Below the pieces are notes generated by a model. The model saw nothing but the letters and a program-made list of their open reading frames with translations, searched no databases and was not told the origin of the DNA. Source: Achromobacter pulmonis (GTDB lineage Bacteria > Pseudomonadota > Gammaproteobacteria > Burkholderiales > Burkholderiaceae_B). Taken from it: a stretch of DNA of 64,000 nucleotides. A program made the translations under genes and the position numbers. The stretch's first letter is position 1. The number at the start of each line of letters is the position of its first letter. Location: positions 296,755 to 360,754 of the forward strand of contig NZ_POQS01000001.1 of assembly GCF_002885955.2 (NCBI RefSeq), read 5' to 3'. Positions 33,883 to 42,602 of this stretch are shown piece by piece.

Positions 33883-35817
33883 ATGAATCCGCCAGCTCCT
33901 GCCGACTCCGACAGCCTGCCATCGCCCCGGCACCGGCTGTCCACGCGCATCGTCGCCAGTTCCCTGGTGGCCCTGGTGGTGGTGCTGGCCATGGTCAGCT
34001 GGACGCTGTGGGTCTCCTGGCAGCTGGAAGGCGCCGGCGCGGCCATCAACGACACCGGCAGCCTGCGCATGCGGGCCAACCGCGTGGCGGTGGAGCTGAT
34101 GCGGCCGCAGGCCGGGCGCGAGTTCCGCACGCGCGAGCAGATCGACGTCATGGACGACACCATCGCGCGCCTGGAGCGCGGCAATCCGGCCCGTCCGCTG
34201 TTCCTGCCCAACGACGAGGCCATCCGGCTCCAGTGGCGGGAAGTGGCCAGCTACTGGAACGACATCATGAAACCGGTGGCCCTGCGCGCCCTGGGGCAGC
34301 CCAGCGCCGCGGCCTACCTGGAAACGCTGCCGGAGTTCGTCGAGCGCGCCGATTCGCTGGTGCGCATGATCGAGCAGGACAACGCCGGCAAGACCGCTTC
34401 GCTGCGCCTGTCGCAGGGCGTGCTGGCCGCCATCGCCAGCGCCGGCACCCTGGCCATGATCTACCTGCTGTATCTGTGGATCATCTCGCCGGTGCTGCGC
34501 CTGCGCGACGGCCTGCAGCGCATGGCCGCGCGCGAATTCAGCACCCGGCTGCCGGTGGAAAGCCAGGACGAGTTCGGCGTGCTGGCGCGCGGCTACAACC
34601 GCATGGCCGACGAATTGCAGGATCTCTACACCGGCCTGGAACGGCGCGTGGAGGAAAAAACCGCCCAGCTGGCCGCGCAGAACCGCGACATCGGCGCGCT
34701 CTACGACATGGCGGCCTTCCTGAACCAGCCCAACGAGATCGAGGCGCTGTGCGACGGCTTCCTGCGCCGCGTGATGCTGCAGTTCGACGCCGAAGGCGGC
34801 AGCATCCGCGCGCTCGACCCGGCCACCGACAAGCTGAACCTGATGGTCTCGGTCGGCCTGTCCGACGCGCTGGTCGAGTCCGAGCATTGCATGAACGTGG
34901 ACGACTGCTATTGCGGCACGGCCACGCGCCAAAAGAGCGTCATCGTCATCCAGGACCTGAGCAAGGCGGCGCTGGCCAGCAGCCTGAGCTGCCGGCGCGA
35001 AGGCTACGCCAGCGTGGCGGTGTTCCGCATCGTCACGCGCGACGAGGTGCTGGGTTCGTACTCGCTGCATTTCCGCCGGGAGCGCCAGCTCACGCCGGGG
35101 GAATCGCAGATGCTGGAAACGCTGGGACGGCACCTGGGCGTGGCGCTGGACAACCGGCGCCTGGGCGCGCAGGCGCGCCAGCTGGCCGTGGTGCAGGAGC
35201 GCGGGCTGGTGGCCCAGGGGCTGCACGACAGCCTGGCCCAGGGCCTGAATTTCCTGAATCTGCAGCTGCAGATGCTGGACGCGGCGGTCAAGCGCGGCGA
35301 CGCCGACGAAATCGAGGAAATCCTGCCGCTGCTGCGCGCCGGCGTGGACGAAAGCTACCAGGACGTGCGCGAGCTGCTGACCAACTTCCGCAGCAAGCTG
35401 GCCCAGGGCGACCTGCAGGCCGCCATCGAGGACACGGTGGAGCGCTTCCGCCGCCAGACCGGCATCGCCACCGAGCTGCGCTTCGGCCAGGGGCAGGGCG
35501 CGCCGCTGCCGCCGGAGCAGCAGCTGCAGGTGCTGTTCATCCTGCAGGAAGCCCTGTCCAACGTGCGCAAGCATTCCGAGGCCGACCGCGTCGAAGTCGC
35601 CGTCGACAACGGCCGCGATTTCAGCCTGCTGGTGGCCGACAACGGCCAGGGGTTCGACCCCGCCGAGGTGGCCGAGCGCGGCGAATCGCATGTCGGACTG
35701 CACATCATGCGCGAGCGCGCCGCCCGCATGCGCGCCATGATAAAACTCGAATCGCAGCCCGGCGCCGGCACGCGCGTGCGGCTGAACCTGCCGGGCAGCG
35801 AACGCCAGGCCGCTTGA
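33883..35817 (+). CDS. narX: Nitrate/nitrite sensor histidine kinase
   Basis: 644 residues. First membrane span about 23-43, then the nitrate-sensing P-box NDTGSLRMRANRVAVEL (about 56-72), a periplasmic helical bundle, and a second span about 184-205. HAMP, a central GAF-like domain with a Cys cluster (CMNVDDCYCGTATR) and a HisKA_3/HATPase unit follow (GLHDSLAQGLNFLNLQLQM; EALSNVRKHS; DNGQGFD; GLHIMRERA). Phosphorylates NarL when nitrate is present. ATG chosen at 33883, just before the membrane anchor. narL follows after 13 bp. Confidence 0.94.
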   Translation: MNPPAPADSDSLPSPRHRLSTRIVASSLVALVVVLAMVSWTLWVSWQLEGAGAAINDTGSLRMRANRVAVELMRPQAGREFRTREQIDVMDDTIARLERGNPARPLFLPNDEAIRLQWREVASYWNDIMKPVALRALGQPSAAAYLETLPEFVERADSLVRMIEQDNAGKTASLRLSQGVLAAIASAGTLAMIYLLYLWIISPVLRLRDGLQRMAAREFSTRLPVESQDEFGVLARGYNRMADELQDLYTGLERRVEEKTAQLAAQNRDIGALYDMAAFLNQPNEIEALCDGFLRRVMLQFDAEGGSIRALDPATDKLNLMVSVGLSDALVESEHCMNVDDCYCGTATRQKSVIVIQDLSKAALASSLSCRREGYASVAVFRIVTRDEVLGSYSLHFRRERQLTPGESQMLETLGRHLGVALDNRRLGAQARQLAVVQERGLVAQGLHDSLAQGLNFLNLQLQMLDAAVKRGDADEIEEILPLLRAGVDESYQDVRELLTNFRSKLAQGDLQAAIEDTVERFRRQTGIATELRFGQGQGAPLPPEQQLQVLFILQEALSNVRKHSEADRVEVAVDNGRDFSLLVADNGQGFDPAEVAERGESHVGLHIMRERAARMRAMIKLESQPGAGTRVRLNLPGSERQAA

Positions 35818-35830
35818 TATTTTCCAGACC

Positions 35831-36502
35831 ATGCCTATCCGTATCCTCCTCGTCGACGACCACACCCTGTTCCGTTCGGGCGTGCGCCTGCTGCTGCAGC
35901 GCCAGCCGGACTTCGAGGTCGTGGCCGAGGCCGGCGACGGGGTCGAAGGCCTAAAGCGCGCCAAGGAGCTCAAGCCCGACGTGGTGCTGCTCGACCTCAA
36001 CCTGCCCGGGCTGTCCGGGCTGGAAACCCTGCAGCTGCTGACGCAGGACCTGCCGTCCTGCGCCGTCATCATCCTGACCGTTTCCGAAGAGGCCGACGAG
36101 CTGGGCCAGGCGCTGCGCGACGGCGCGCGCGGCTACCTGGTCAAGAACATTGACGCCGACGCGCTGACCGCCGCCATCCGCCGCGCCGCCGGCGGCGAGC
36201 CGGTGATCGCCGACAGCATGACCGCCAAGCTGGTCGAGCAGTTCCGCGGCCAGGCCGGCCAGGGCGGGGCGGGCGCGCAGGCCGCGGGCAGCGGCGACCG
36301 CCACCGCCTGACCGCGCGCGAACGGCAGATCGTGCAGTGGCTGGCGCGCGGCGCCAGCAACAAGGTCATCGCGCGCGAACTCGACGTGAGCGAAAGCACG
36401 GTCAAGATCCATGTGCAGAACGTGCTGAAGAAGCTCAATCTCACCAGCCGGGTGCAGGTGGCGGTGTACGCGGTGGAGCATGGGTTGTATGTGGAGGAAT
36501 AG
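35831..36502 (+). CDS. narL: Nitrate response regulator
   Basis: 223 residues: an N-terminal receiver (phosphorylated Asp55 in VVLLDLNLPG; acidic pocket VDDH) and a C-terminal LuxR-type helix-turn-helix (LTARERQIVQWLARGASNKV, STVKIHVQNVLKKL). A Gly/Ala-rich linker joins them. With NarX it should switch nar and other nitrate-responsive genes. The stop codon directly abuts the third palindromic repeat. No clear NarL heptamer arrays were found at the nar promoters. Confidence 0.94.
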   Translation: MPIRILLVDDHTLFRSGVRLLLQRQPDFEVVAEAGDGVEGLKRAKELKPDVVLLDLNLPGLSGLETLQLLTQDLPSCAVIILTVSEEADELGQALRDGARGYLVKNIDADALTAAIRRAAGGEPVIADSMTAKLVEQFRGQAGQGGAGAQAAGSGDRHRLTARERQIVQWLARGASNKVIARELDVSESTVKIHVQNVLKKLNLTSRVQVAVYAVEHGLYVEE

Positions 36503-36678
36503 GGCGGCTGGCGCCGCCTGATGGGTTTCGCGCGTTCGATGGCCGGGTTCTTGCGCGGAATCTCTCGCGCTGCACCCATCCTACGATGACGCATCCGTAG
36601 GATGGGTGCAGCGCGAGCGTCCTCAACCAAGAACACCTATATCAAGCGCGCGAAACCCATCGGGCGGCGCCAGCCGCC
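36503..36678. repeat. Paired REP-like palindromic element, copy 3
   Basis: Same arrangement as the copy at 134: outer GGCGGCTGGCGCCGCC with GATGGGTTTCGCGCG, inner CGCGCTGCACCCATCCTACG facing CGTAGGATGGGTGCAGCGCG across 11 bp, closing with CGCGCGAAACCCATC and GGCGGCGCCAGCCGCC. It starts the base after the narL stop and could fold at the end of the nar transcript. Confidence 0.9.
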
Positions 36679-36694
36679 ATCCCACCCCCCGCAT

Positions 36695-36708
36695 TTGATC
36701 TGCGACAA
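36695..36708 (+). promoter_or_regulatory. FNR/ANR box for ubiUVT
   Basis: TTGATCTGCGACAA keeps the left half fully and CAA of the right half (8 of 10). It lies 56 bp before the ubiU start, right after the repeat, the only regulatory space available. Oxygen-responsive control of ubiUV by FNR is known in E. coli, supporting the call. Confidence 0.62.
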
Positions 36709-36764
36709 GGCCCGGCATGCCCCCGGCCCATAGACTGGCCGGCATGCATACTCGAACCTCACCC

Positions 36765-37760
36765 ATGGAGCTCGTGGCTCCCGCCGGCAGCCTGGCTGCG
36801 CTGAAAGCGGCGCTGGAGGCCGGCGCCGACACCGTCTATCTCGGCCTGAAGAACGCCACCAACGCGCGCAACTTCGCCGGGCTCAATTTCACCGAAGCCG
36901 ACATCCGCGCCGGCGTGGAGCTGGCCCACAGCCGCAAGCGCCAGGTGCTGTTCGCCATCAACACCTTCGTGCAGGCGGGCAGGGCGCAGGAATGGCGCGC
37001 CGCCGTGGACGCGGCCCACGGCCTGGGCGCCGACGCAGTCATCATGGCCGATCCGGGCCTGCTGGCCTACGCCAGCGACCGCTATCCCGACCTGCGCCTG
37101 CACCTGTCGGTGCAGGGCTCGGCCACCCACGCCGACGCCATCGAGCTCATGAAGGAACAATTCGGCATCCGCCGCGTGGTGCTGCCGCGCGTGCTGACGC
37201 TGGCCGAGATCGCGCGCATCTGCGCCAACGTCAGCGTCGAGGTCGAGGTCTTCGGCTTCGGCAGCCTGTGCGTCATGGCCGAAGGCCGCTGCCTGCTGTC
37301 GTCCTACGCCACCGGCGACTCGCCCAACAACAAGGGCGTGTGCTCGCCGGCGCACGCGGTGCGCTGGGAGGAAACCGACGGCCGCATGGACGCGCGCCTG
37401 AACGGCATCCTGATCGACCGCTACGAACCGGGCGAGCCGGCCGCGTATCCCACGCTGTGCAAGGGCCGCTTCGAGGTCGACGGCCAATCCGACCACGCGC
37501 TCGAAGAGCCCACCAGCCTGAACGCCATCGGCCTGCTGCCGCGCCTGGCCGGGATGGGCGTGTCCGCCATCAAGATCGAAGGCCGCCAGCGCAGCCCGGC
37601 CTACGTCACGCAAGTGGTGTCCACGCTGCGCGCCGCGCTCGACAGCGCGCATGCCGACGCCGCGCGTTTTTCTCCGCGCCCCGAATGGAACGCCATGCTG
37701 GCGCGCCATGCCGAGGGTTCCCAGGTCACTCAAGGGGCATTCGAACGTCCATGGAAATAA
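36765..37760 (+). CDS. ubiU: Oxygen-independent ubiquinone hydroxylation protein UbiU (U32 family)
   Basis: 331 residues, the same length as E. coli UbiU, if the ATG at 36765 (MELVAPAGSLAALKAALE) is used; ATGs at 36717 and 36744 lack support. With this start the four [4Fe-4S] ligands fall at C169, C176, C193 and C232, identical to E. coli numbering. UbiU and UbiV together hydroxylate ubiquinone precursors without oxygen, allowing quinone synthesis during nitrate respiration. It overlaps ubiV by 10 bp. Confidence 0.94.
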   Translation: MELVAPAGSLAALKAALEAGADTVYLGLKNATNARNFAGLNFTEADIRAGVELAHSRKRQVLFAINTFVQAGRAQEWRAAVDAAHGLGADAVIMADPGLLAYASDRYPDLRLHLSVQGSATHADAIELMKEQFGIRRVVLPRVLTLAEIARICANVSVEVEVFGFGSLCVMAEGRCLLSSYATGDSPNNKGVCSPAHAVRWEETDGRMDARLNGILIDRYEPGEPAAYPTLCKGRFEVDGQSDHALEEPTSLNAIGLLPRLAGMGVSAIKIEGRQRSPAYVTQVVSTLRAALDSAHADAARFSPRPEWNAMLARHAEGSQVTQGAFERPWK

Positions 37761-38650
37761 CGCCCAACTTCTTCCAGATCTCGGTCGGCCCCCTGCTGTA
37801 CTACTGGCCGCGGCGCGACACGCTGGACTTCTACGCCGCGCTGGCCGACAGCCCGGCCGACATCCTCTACGTGGGTGAAACCGTGTGCAGCCGCCGCCAC
37901 GAGCTGCGCGCCGACGACTGGCTGGACCTGGCGCGCGACCTGCGCGCCGCCGGCAAGACCGTGGTGCTCTCGGGCCGCACACTGATCGAGTCCGGCGCCG
38001 AGGCCGCCGCGCTCAGGAAACTGTGCGAGCAGGACGACTTTCCGGTCGAGGCTGGCGAGATCGGCGCCATACGCCACCTGGCCGGTCGCCCATTTGTGGC
38101 CGGCCCGCACCTGAACGCCTACCACGGCGGCACGCTGGACTGGCTCGCGCAGCGCGGCGCCGTGCGCTTCGTCGCGCCGCTGGAAATGGACGCCGAGACC
38201 CTGGGCCGCCTGTTGCAGGAACGGCCCGTGGGACTGGAGGCCGAGGCCTTGGTGTGGGGCCGCATGGCGCTGGCGTTCTCGGCGCGCTGCTTCACGGCGC
38301 GCCACTTCCGCCTGAAGAAGGACGACTGCGGTTTCCGCTGCATCGAGCATCCCGACGGCCTGGACATGCGCACCCGCGAATCGCGCGGCTTCCTGGCCAT
38401 CAACGGCATTCAGGTGCAGTCCGCGGCCTGCCTGGACCTGCTGCCGCTGGCGCCCAGCCTGGCCGCGCTCGGCGTGGAGGTGCTGCGCGTCAGTCCGCAA
38501 TCGTCGGGCACGCTGGAAGCCGTGGCCGCGCTCGACGCGATGCGCCAGGGCCGCCGGCCGGTCCCGGTGGCGCCGCCGGCGGGCATCGAACGCTGCAACG
38601 GCTATTTCCATGGCCGCGCGGGCATCGACCTGCTGGAGGAAGCGGCATGA
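37751..38650 (+). CDS. ubiV: Oxygen-independent ubiquinone hydroxylation protein UbiV (U32 family)
   Basis: 299 residues, partner of UbiU. Its four cluster cysteines are seen in GETVCSRR, FSARCFTARHF and DDCGFRCIEHPDG. The start MEITPNFFQISVGPLLYYWP is typical of the family. It begins inside the ubiU end (ATGGAAATAA contains the ubiU stop) and overlaps ubiT by 4 bp, so the three are translated together. Confidence 0.93.
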   Translation: MEITPNFFQISVGPLLYYWPRRDTLDFYAALADSPADILYVGETVCSRRHELRADDWLDLARDLRAAGKTVVLSGRTLIESGAEAAALRKLCEQDDFPVEAGEIGAIRHLAGRPFVAGPHLNAYHGGTLDWLAQRGAVRFVAPLEMDAETLGRLLQERPVGLEAEALVWGRMALAFSARCFTARHFRLKKDDCGFRCIEHPDGLDMRTRESRGFLAINGIQVQSAACLDLLPLAPSLAALGVEVLRVSPQSSGTLEAVAALDAMRQGRRPVPVAPPAGIERCNGYFHGRAGIDLLEEAA

Positions 38651-39090
38651 GCCCGCCCATCGTCCTGCCCGCCATGCTGGCCCGCATCGGCCGGCGCCTG
38701 CCCACGCCGCTGGTGTCGCTGCATTTCGTCGCCGGCCTCGAAGTGGCGCGCCGCCTCAAATGGCTGGCGCCGCCGCCGGAACTGGAAGGGCGCAGCTTCG
38801 CCATCACGGTCGAGGACCTGGGCCTGCGCAACTGCTTCACCGTGAAACGCGGCGCGTTCCGGCCCGTCTGGAACGGCGCGCCGGCCGAACTGGAGCTGGG
38901 CGCCAAGGCGGCCGAGCTGCTGGCGCTGATGCGCCAGGAAACCGACGCCGACACGCTGTTCTTCCAGCGCCGCCTGCGCATATCGGGCGACACCGAACTG
39001 GGCCTGATCGTCAAGAACTGGCTGGACGCCGCGCCCCGGCCGGCCTGGCTGCAGCGCGCCGCCGGCGTGGACGCGCCGCTGCGGCCCTGA
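38647..39090 (+). CDS. ubiT: SCP2-domain ubiquinone accessory factor UbiT
   Basis: 147 residues with a sterol-carrier-protein-2 domain (about 25-130: VSLHFVAGLEVARRLKWLAP, LGLRNCFTVKRGAF, DADTLFFQRRLRISGDTELG). UbiT binds ubiquinone intermediates and replaces UbiJ in the anaerobic pathway. Overlaps ubiV by 4 bp. Its place here completes the anaerobic ubiUVT set right after the nitrate-respiration genes. Confidence 0.92.
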   Translation: MSPPIVLPAMLARIGRRLPTPLVSLHFVAGLEVARRLKWLAPPPELEGRSFAITVEDLGLRNCFTVKRGAFRPVWNGAPAELELGAKAAELLALMRQETDADTLFFQRRLRISGDTELGLIVKNWLDAAPRPAWLQRAAGVDAPLRP

Positions 39091-39177
39091 CCGCGCGCGG
39101 CCTCTGGTCCATTCGCCTGGGAGGGCGGCTACTATAGCGAGGGACAGTTCCCTTCCATAACGAAACCAGAGAGACAC

Positions 39178-40470
39178 ATGAGCGATCCGAAACAGTCCTG
39201 GCGGCTAGAAACCATCGCGGTGCATGGCGGCTACCGCCCCGACCCCACCACGCGCGCGGTGGCGGTGCCCATCTACCAGACCGTGGCCTATGCGTTCGAC
39301 GATACGCAGCACGGCGCGGACCTGTTCGACCTCAAGGTGCCGGGCAACATCTACACCCGCATCATGAACCCGACCACCGACGTGCTGGAGCAGCGCGTCG
39401 CGGCCCTGGAAGGCGGCGTCGCCGCGCTGGCGCTGGCCTCGGGCCAGTCCGCGGTGACCTACGCCATCCTGACCATCGCCGAAGCGGGCGACAACATCGT
39501 GTCCTCCAGCACCCTGTACGGCGGCACCTACAACCTCTTCGCGCACACGCTGCCGCAATACGGCATCACCACGCGCTTCGCCAATCCGGCCGACCTGGCC
39601 AGCTTCGAGGCGCAGATCGACGAGCGCACCAAGGCCATCTTCGCCGAGTCCGTCGGCAACCCGCTGGGCAACATCACGGACATCGCGGCCCTTGCCGAAC
39701 TGGCGCACCGCCACGGCCTGCCGCTGATCGTCGATAACACCGTGCCGTCGCCGTACCTGCTGCGCCCGATCGAGCACGGGGCCGACATCGTGGTGCAGTC
39801 GCTGACCAAGTACCTGGGCGGCCACGGCACCAGCCTGGGCGGGGCCATCATCGACTCGGGCAAGTTCCCCTGGGCCGAGCACAAGAGCCGTTTCAAGCGC
39901 CTGAACGAGCCGGACGTGAGCTACCACGGCGTGGTCTACACCGAAGCCTTCGGCGCGGCCGCCTATATCGGCCGGGCCCGCGTGGTGCCGCTGCGCAATA
40001 CCGGCGCGGCGATCTCGCCCTTCAACGCCTTCCAGATCCTGCAGGGCATCGAGACCCTGGCGCTGCGCGTGGACCGTATCGTCGAGAACGCGGTCAAGGT
40101 CGCCAACTTCCTGCGCGAGCATCCCAAGGTCGAATGGGTCAACTACGCGGGCCTGCCCGACCATCCCGACCACGCGCTGGCGCAGAAATACCTGGGTGGC
40201 AAGGCCCCGGGCCTGTTCACCTTCGGCGTCAAGGGCGGGCGCGAGGCCGGCGCGCGCTTCCAGGACGCGCTGCAGCTCTTCACCCGGCTGGTCAACATCG
40301 GCGACGCCAAATCGCTGGCCACGCATCCGGCCTCCACCACGCACCGCCAGCTCAATCCGGAAGAACTGCAGAAGGCGGGCGTGCGCGAGGAAACCGTGCG
40401 CCTGTCCATCGGCATCGAGCATATCGACGACCTGCTGGCCGACCTGGACCAGGCGCTGGCCAAGGCCTGA
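39178..40470 (+). CDS. metY: O-acetylhomoserine aminocarboxypropyltransferase (sulfhydrylase)
   Basis: 430 residues, a PLP enzyme of the Cys/Met metabolism family. It joins O-acetylhomoserine with sulfide to make homocysteine. Hallmarks: ETIAVHGGYRPDPTTRAVAV, YTRIMNPTTDVLEQRVAALE, and the PLP lysine in VVQSLTKYLGGHGTSLGGAI. An AGAGAGAC ribosome site precedes the ATG; TACTAT about 43 bp before the start codon is a possible -10. No SAM riboswitch was seen in the 87-bp leader region. Stands alone. Confidence 0.94.
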   Translation: MSDPKQSWRLETIAVHGGYRPDPTTRAVAVPIYQTVAYAFDDTQHGADLFDLKVPGNIYTRIMNPTTDVLEQRVAALEGGVAALALASGQSAVTYAILTIAEAGDNIVSSSTLYGGTYNLFAHTLPQYGITTRFANPADLASFEAQIDERTKAIFAESVGNPLGNITDIAALAELAHRHGLPLIVDNTVPSPYLLRPIEHGADIVVQSLTKYLGGHGTSLGGAIIDSGKFPWAEHKSRFKRLNEPDVSYHGVVYTEAFGAAAYIGRARVVPLRNTGAAISPFNAFQILQGIETLALRVDRIVENAVKVANFLREHPKVEWVNYAGLPDHPDHALAQKYLGGKAPGLFTFGVKGGREAGARFQDALQLFTRLVNIGDAKSLATHPASTTHRQLNPEELQKAGVREETVRLSIGIEHIDDLLADLDQALAKA

Positions 40471-40477
40471 GCGCCGC

Positions 40478-40501
40478 GCGCCCGCCTATTTGCGCGGGCG
40501 C
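40478..40501. terminator. Hairpin between convergent genes
   Basis: GCGCCCGC and GCGGGCGC pair around an 8-base loop (CTATTTGC), lying between the convergent metY and adhesin-like genes and including the stop codon of the latter. No U-run. A weak two-way terminator candidate. Confidence 0.35.
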
Positions 40502-41052
40502 TTGCCGGCGGCCGGGCAGATCAGCCCGCGCAGTTTGCGCTGCACCGGGTCGTGCGCGACCGGCGCATCGTGGATGCCGGCCGTCGGCGTCGCTTCCACC
40601 AGTTCGCCGGTGGCGTTCTCGCCGGCGTAGTGCAGCGTGCGTTCCACGCTGTAGGTTTCGGCCGCGCAATTGAGCACGACCGGCTGGGCCACCGAGCGGT
40701 AGGGCTTGCCGTTGGCTTCGGAGATCCGCGGCTGGGCGTAGAACCAGGCCACGGTGACGGCCATGACGGCCGGGCTGTCGGATACGGGCTTGATCGAAGC
40801 GCTGTCGTAGAACACGCCCGGCATGGCCTGGGGGTCCAGCGGCACCCAGTCCGGGCCGCCGAACAGCATGCCCGCCGGCCCCGGGTCGCGCGGCAGCACG
40901 TTCACGGCGCAGGCGCCGGGCGGCACCGGGTCGCCCTCGCGCACCGTGACGGTTTCGCAGGCGCCGGGCGGGGCGGCCGGCGCGGCGGGACTCCACAGGG
41001 CCGCGGCCAGCGCGGCCAGGACGAGTCGCAGTCTTGCGTGCCTGGCGATCAT
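40486..41052 (-). CDS. Secreted protein with surface-adhesin-E-like domain (188 aa)
   Basis: A signal peptide (MIARHARLRLVLAALAAALW..APAAP) is followed by a domain resembling surface-adhesin protein E: GVFYDSASIKPVSD, a strand with AVTVAWFYAQP, YRSVAQPVVLNCAAETYSVE with a conserved Cys, and the closing RKLRGLICP with a second Cys that may pair with it. Likely periplasmic or surface-exposed. The ATG at 41052 is chosen because it begins the signal peptide; ATGs at 41076 and 41085 are also in frame. Exact role unknown; it could be cell-envelope related rather than an adhesin. Confidence 0.65.
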   Translation of the reverse strand: MIARHARLRLVLAALAAALWSPAAPAAPPGACETVTVREGDPVPPGACAVNVLPRDPGPAGMLFGGPDWVPLDPQAMPGVFYDSASIKPVSDSPAVMAVTVAWFYAQPRISEANGKPYRSVAQPVVLNCAAETYSVERTLHYAGENATGELVEATPTAGIHDAPVAHDPVQRKLRGLICPAAGKRPRK

Positions 41053-41168
41053 GGGAGGGTTCCGTGGGGTGAGCATGCAGGCCATGGCAGACCGACGAAA
41101 GACCATGGGACGTTCCCGATCATAAACGGCGCGCGCCTCATGCGGGGGCCATTCTTTCGGTGCAGTCC

Positions 41169-42551
41169 TTACGGCGCAGCGCGATGTCCGGATTGCGACG
41201 CCGCAATGGCCGCCATCAGGTCGTCCGCATGCACCATCAGCTCGCGCGCCTGGCGCAGCATGGGGTATTGCTGCAGCACCCCGGCCCATTGCGCAGACTC
41301 CAGCAGCAGCGTCCAGACCGGTTCCAGCATGGCGGCGGGCGCGTCTTCGCCTTGCGTCAGCCGGCCGGCGTAGTCCAGGCTGGCGTCGGCGCCCAGCAAC
41401 TGCATGCGGCTGGCGGCGCTGAGCAGGCGCGGCCTGGCGTCGGCGGGGGCGTCGCTGAAATAAAGCACGGCCCGTTCCAGCGCCGGGCCCTCCGTCGGCA
41501 GCGCGCGCAGCGAGCCGCCGCGCAGCGCATAGCCGCCTTCGCGCGCGCGAAACAGGTAGTCGGTCTGCGCGTCGGCGTGCGCCAACAGGCGCAGCCCGCG
41601 CAGCAGGCGCGGAAAATCCGTCGCCGCCGCGTCGGCCGAGGCCTTGGCCTCCAGCAGCAGGCACACGTCCCAGGTCGGCGCGGCGTCGCCGCCGCCGGCG
41701 CGCCGTAGCAGGGCGGCGTCCCATTCGCTCTTGGCGCGCTCGGCGCTGGCCGGGATCGACGGGGGCACGCGCATCGAGGACACGGCCAGGTACGGTGCGC
41801 CGTCCGCGGCCGCGTTGAGCGCGCGGGCCAGGGCCTGCATGGCCCGCAAGGCCAGCGCTTCGACGGCGGCGCCGCGCTCGCGCGAGGCATCGCCCTGCGC
41901 GGCGGCGTCGGCGCTGCCGGGCGCCGGCCCCTGGCTTAGCCACCGTTCGCGGTAGCGGCGCACTTCGGCGTCCGAGGCCAGCGCGTCCAGGCGCTGCAGG
42001 CGCCGCAAGGCGGGGCCGGCCAGCAGCCGCTGCAGCACGGCCGGATCGCACGCCCCGGGCAGGCCCTGCAGTTCGTCCGCGGCCCGCGCCAGTTCGGCCC
42101 ACGATTGCGCGATGGCCGCCGCGTGCAGGCGGGCCAGCGCGGCGCGCGGCGGGGCCGCCGGCATGCGTTCCAGCTTGGCGGGATGGGCCAGCGTGTTGGC
42201 GGCGGCCACCAGATCGCGGCGGTCGCGGGCCGCGCCGGCCGACAGCGCCGCATACTCGCGCACGCTGGCGTTGCGATGCCGCAGCAGCAGCGCCTGGAAT
42301 ACCGGGTCGCCGCCCGGTTCGCGCAAGGCCTCGCGGATCAGGCGCGCCAGCGCCGCCAGGAAGGCATGGCGCAGGGCGGGCGGCGGCGTTTCGCCGGCGG
42401 CCAGCGCCCGACGGGCGTGTTCGATGGAGACGGCCAGCGCGGCGGCCGCGCCGGCGTCATGCGCGGACAGTTCGGACACGGCCGGCACGCGGTAGCGGCG
42501 GGCCGCTGCCCGCAGCGTCGCGTCCAGCAGGGGATGAGGGGACGGGAGCAT
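41169..42551 (-). CDS. Unrecognised soluble protein (460 aa)
   Basis: No family recognised. Alanine-rich, mostly helical, with no signal peptide or membrane span. A region with strand character at about 260-345 (PYLAVSSMRVPPSIPASAER, TWDVCLLLEAKASADAA, FPRLLRGLRLL) sits between helical N- and C-terminal parts, and the pattern VCLLLEAKAS...DFPRLLRGL could be a nuclease-like E-x-K core, though this is only suggestive. The ATG at 42551 has no strong ribosome site. Stands alone between two secreted-protein genes. Confidence 0.65.
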   Translation of the reverse strand: MLPSPHPLLDATLRAAARRYRVPAVSELSAHDAGAAAALAVSIEHARRALAAGETPPPALRHAFLAALARLIREALREPGGDPVFQALLLRHRNASVREYAALSAGAARDRRDLVAAANTLAHPAKLERMPAAPPRAALARLHAAAIAQSWAELARAADELQGLPGACDPAVLQRLLAGPALRRLQRLDALASDAEVRRYRERWLSQGPAPGSADAAAQGDASRERGAAVEALALRAMQALARALNAAADGAPYLAVSSMRVPPSIPASAERAKSEWDAALLRRAGGGDAAPTWDVCLLLEAKASADAAATDFPRLLRGLRLLAHADAQTDYLFRAREGGYALRGGSLRALPTEGPALERAVLYFSDAPADARPRLLSAASRMQLLGADASLDYAGRLTQGEDAPAAMLEPVWTLLLESAQWAGVLQQYPMLRQARELMVHADDLMAAIAASQSGHRAAP

Positions 42552-42602
42552 GGCGCGAGCCTAACGCGTCGCGGCGTGCGCCGCAACGCGCCGGGCCGCG
42601 GC

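Noticed and set aside
36503..36678. Short proteins encoded by the repeat elements
   Set aside because: The translated pieces resemble each other only because the DNA is repeated; no ribosome sites or coding bias.
39091..39177. A SAM or SAH riboswitch before metY
   Set aside because: The gap is only 87 bp and shows no riboswitch-like conserved stems; only a small GGGA/TCCC repeat.
41083..41085. Earlier ATG start for the adhesin-E-like protein
   Set aside because: It would put about ten residues before the signal peptide and has no ribosome site; the ATG at 41052 fits better.
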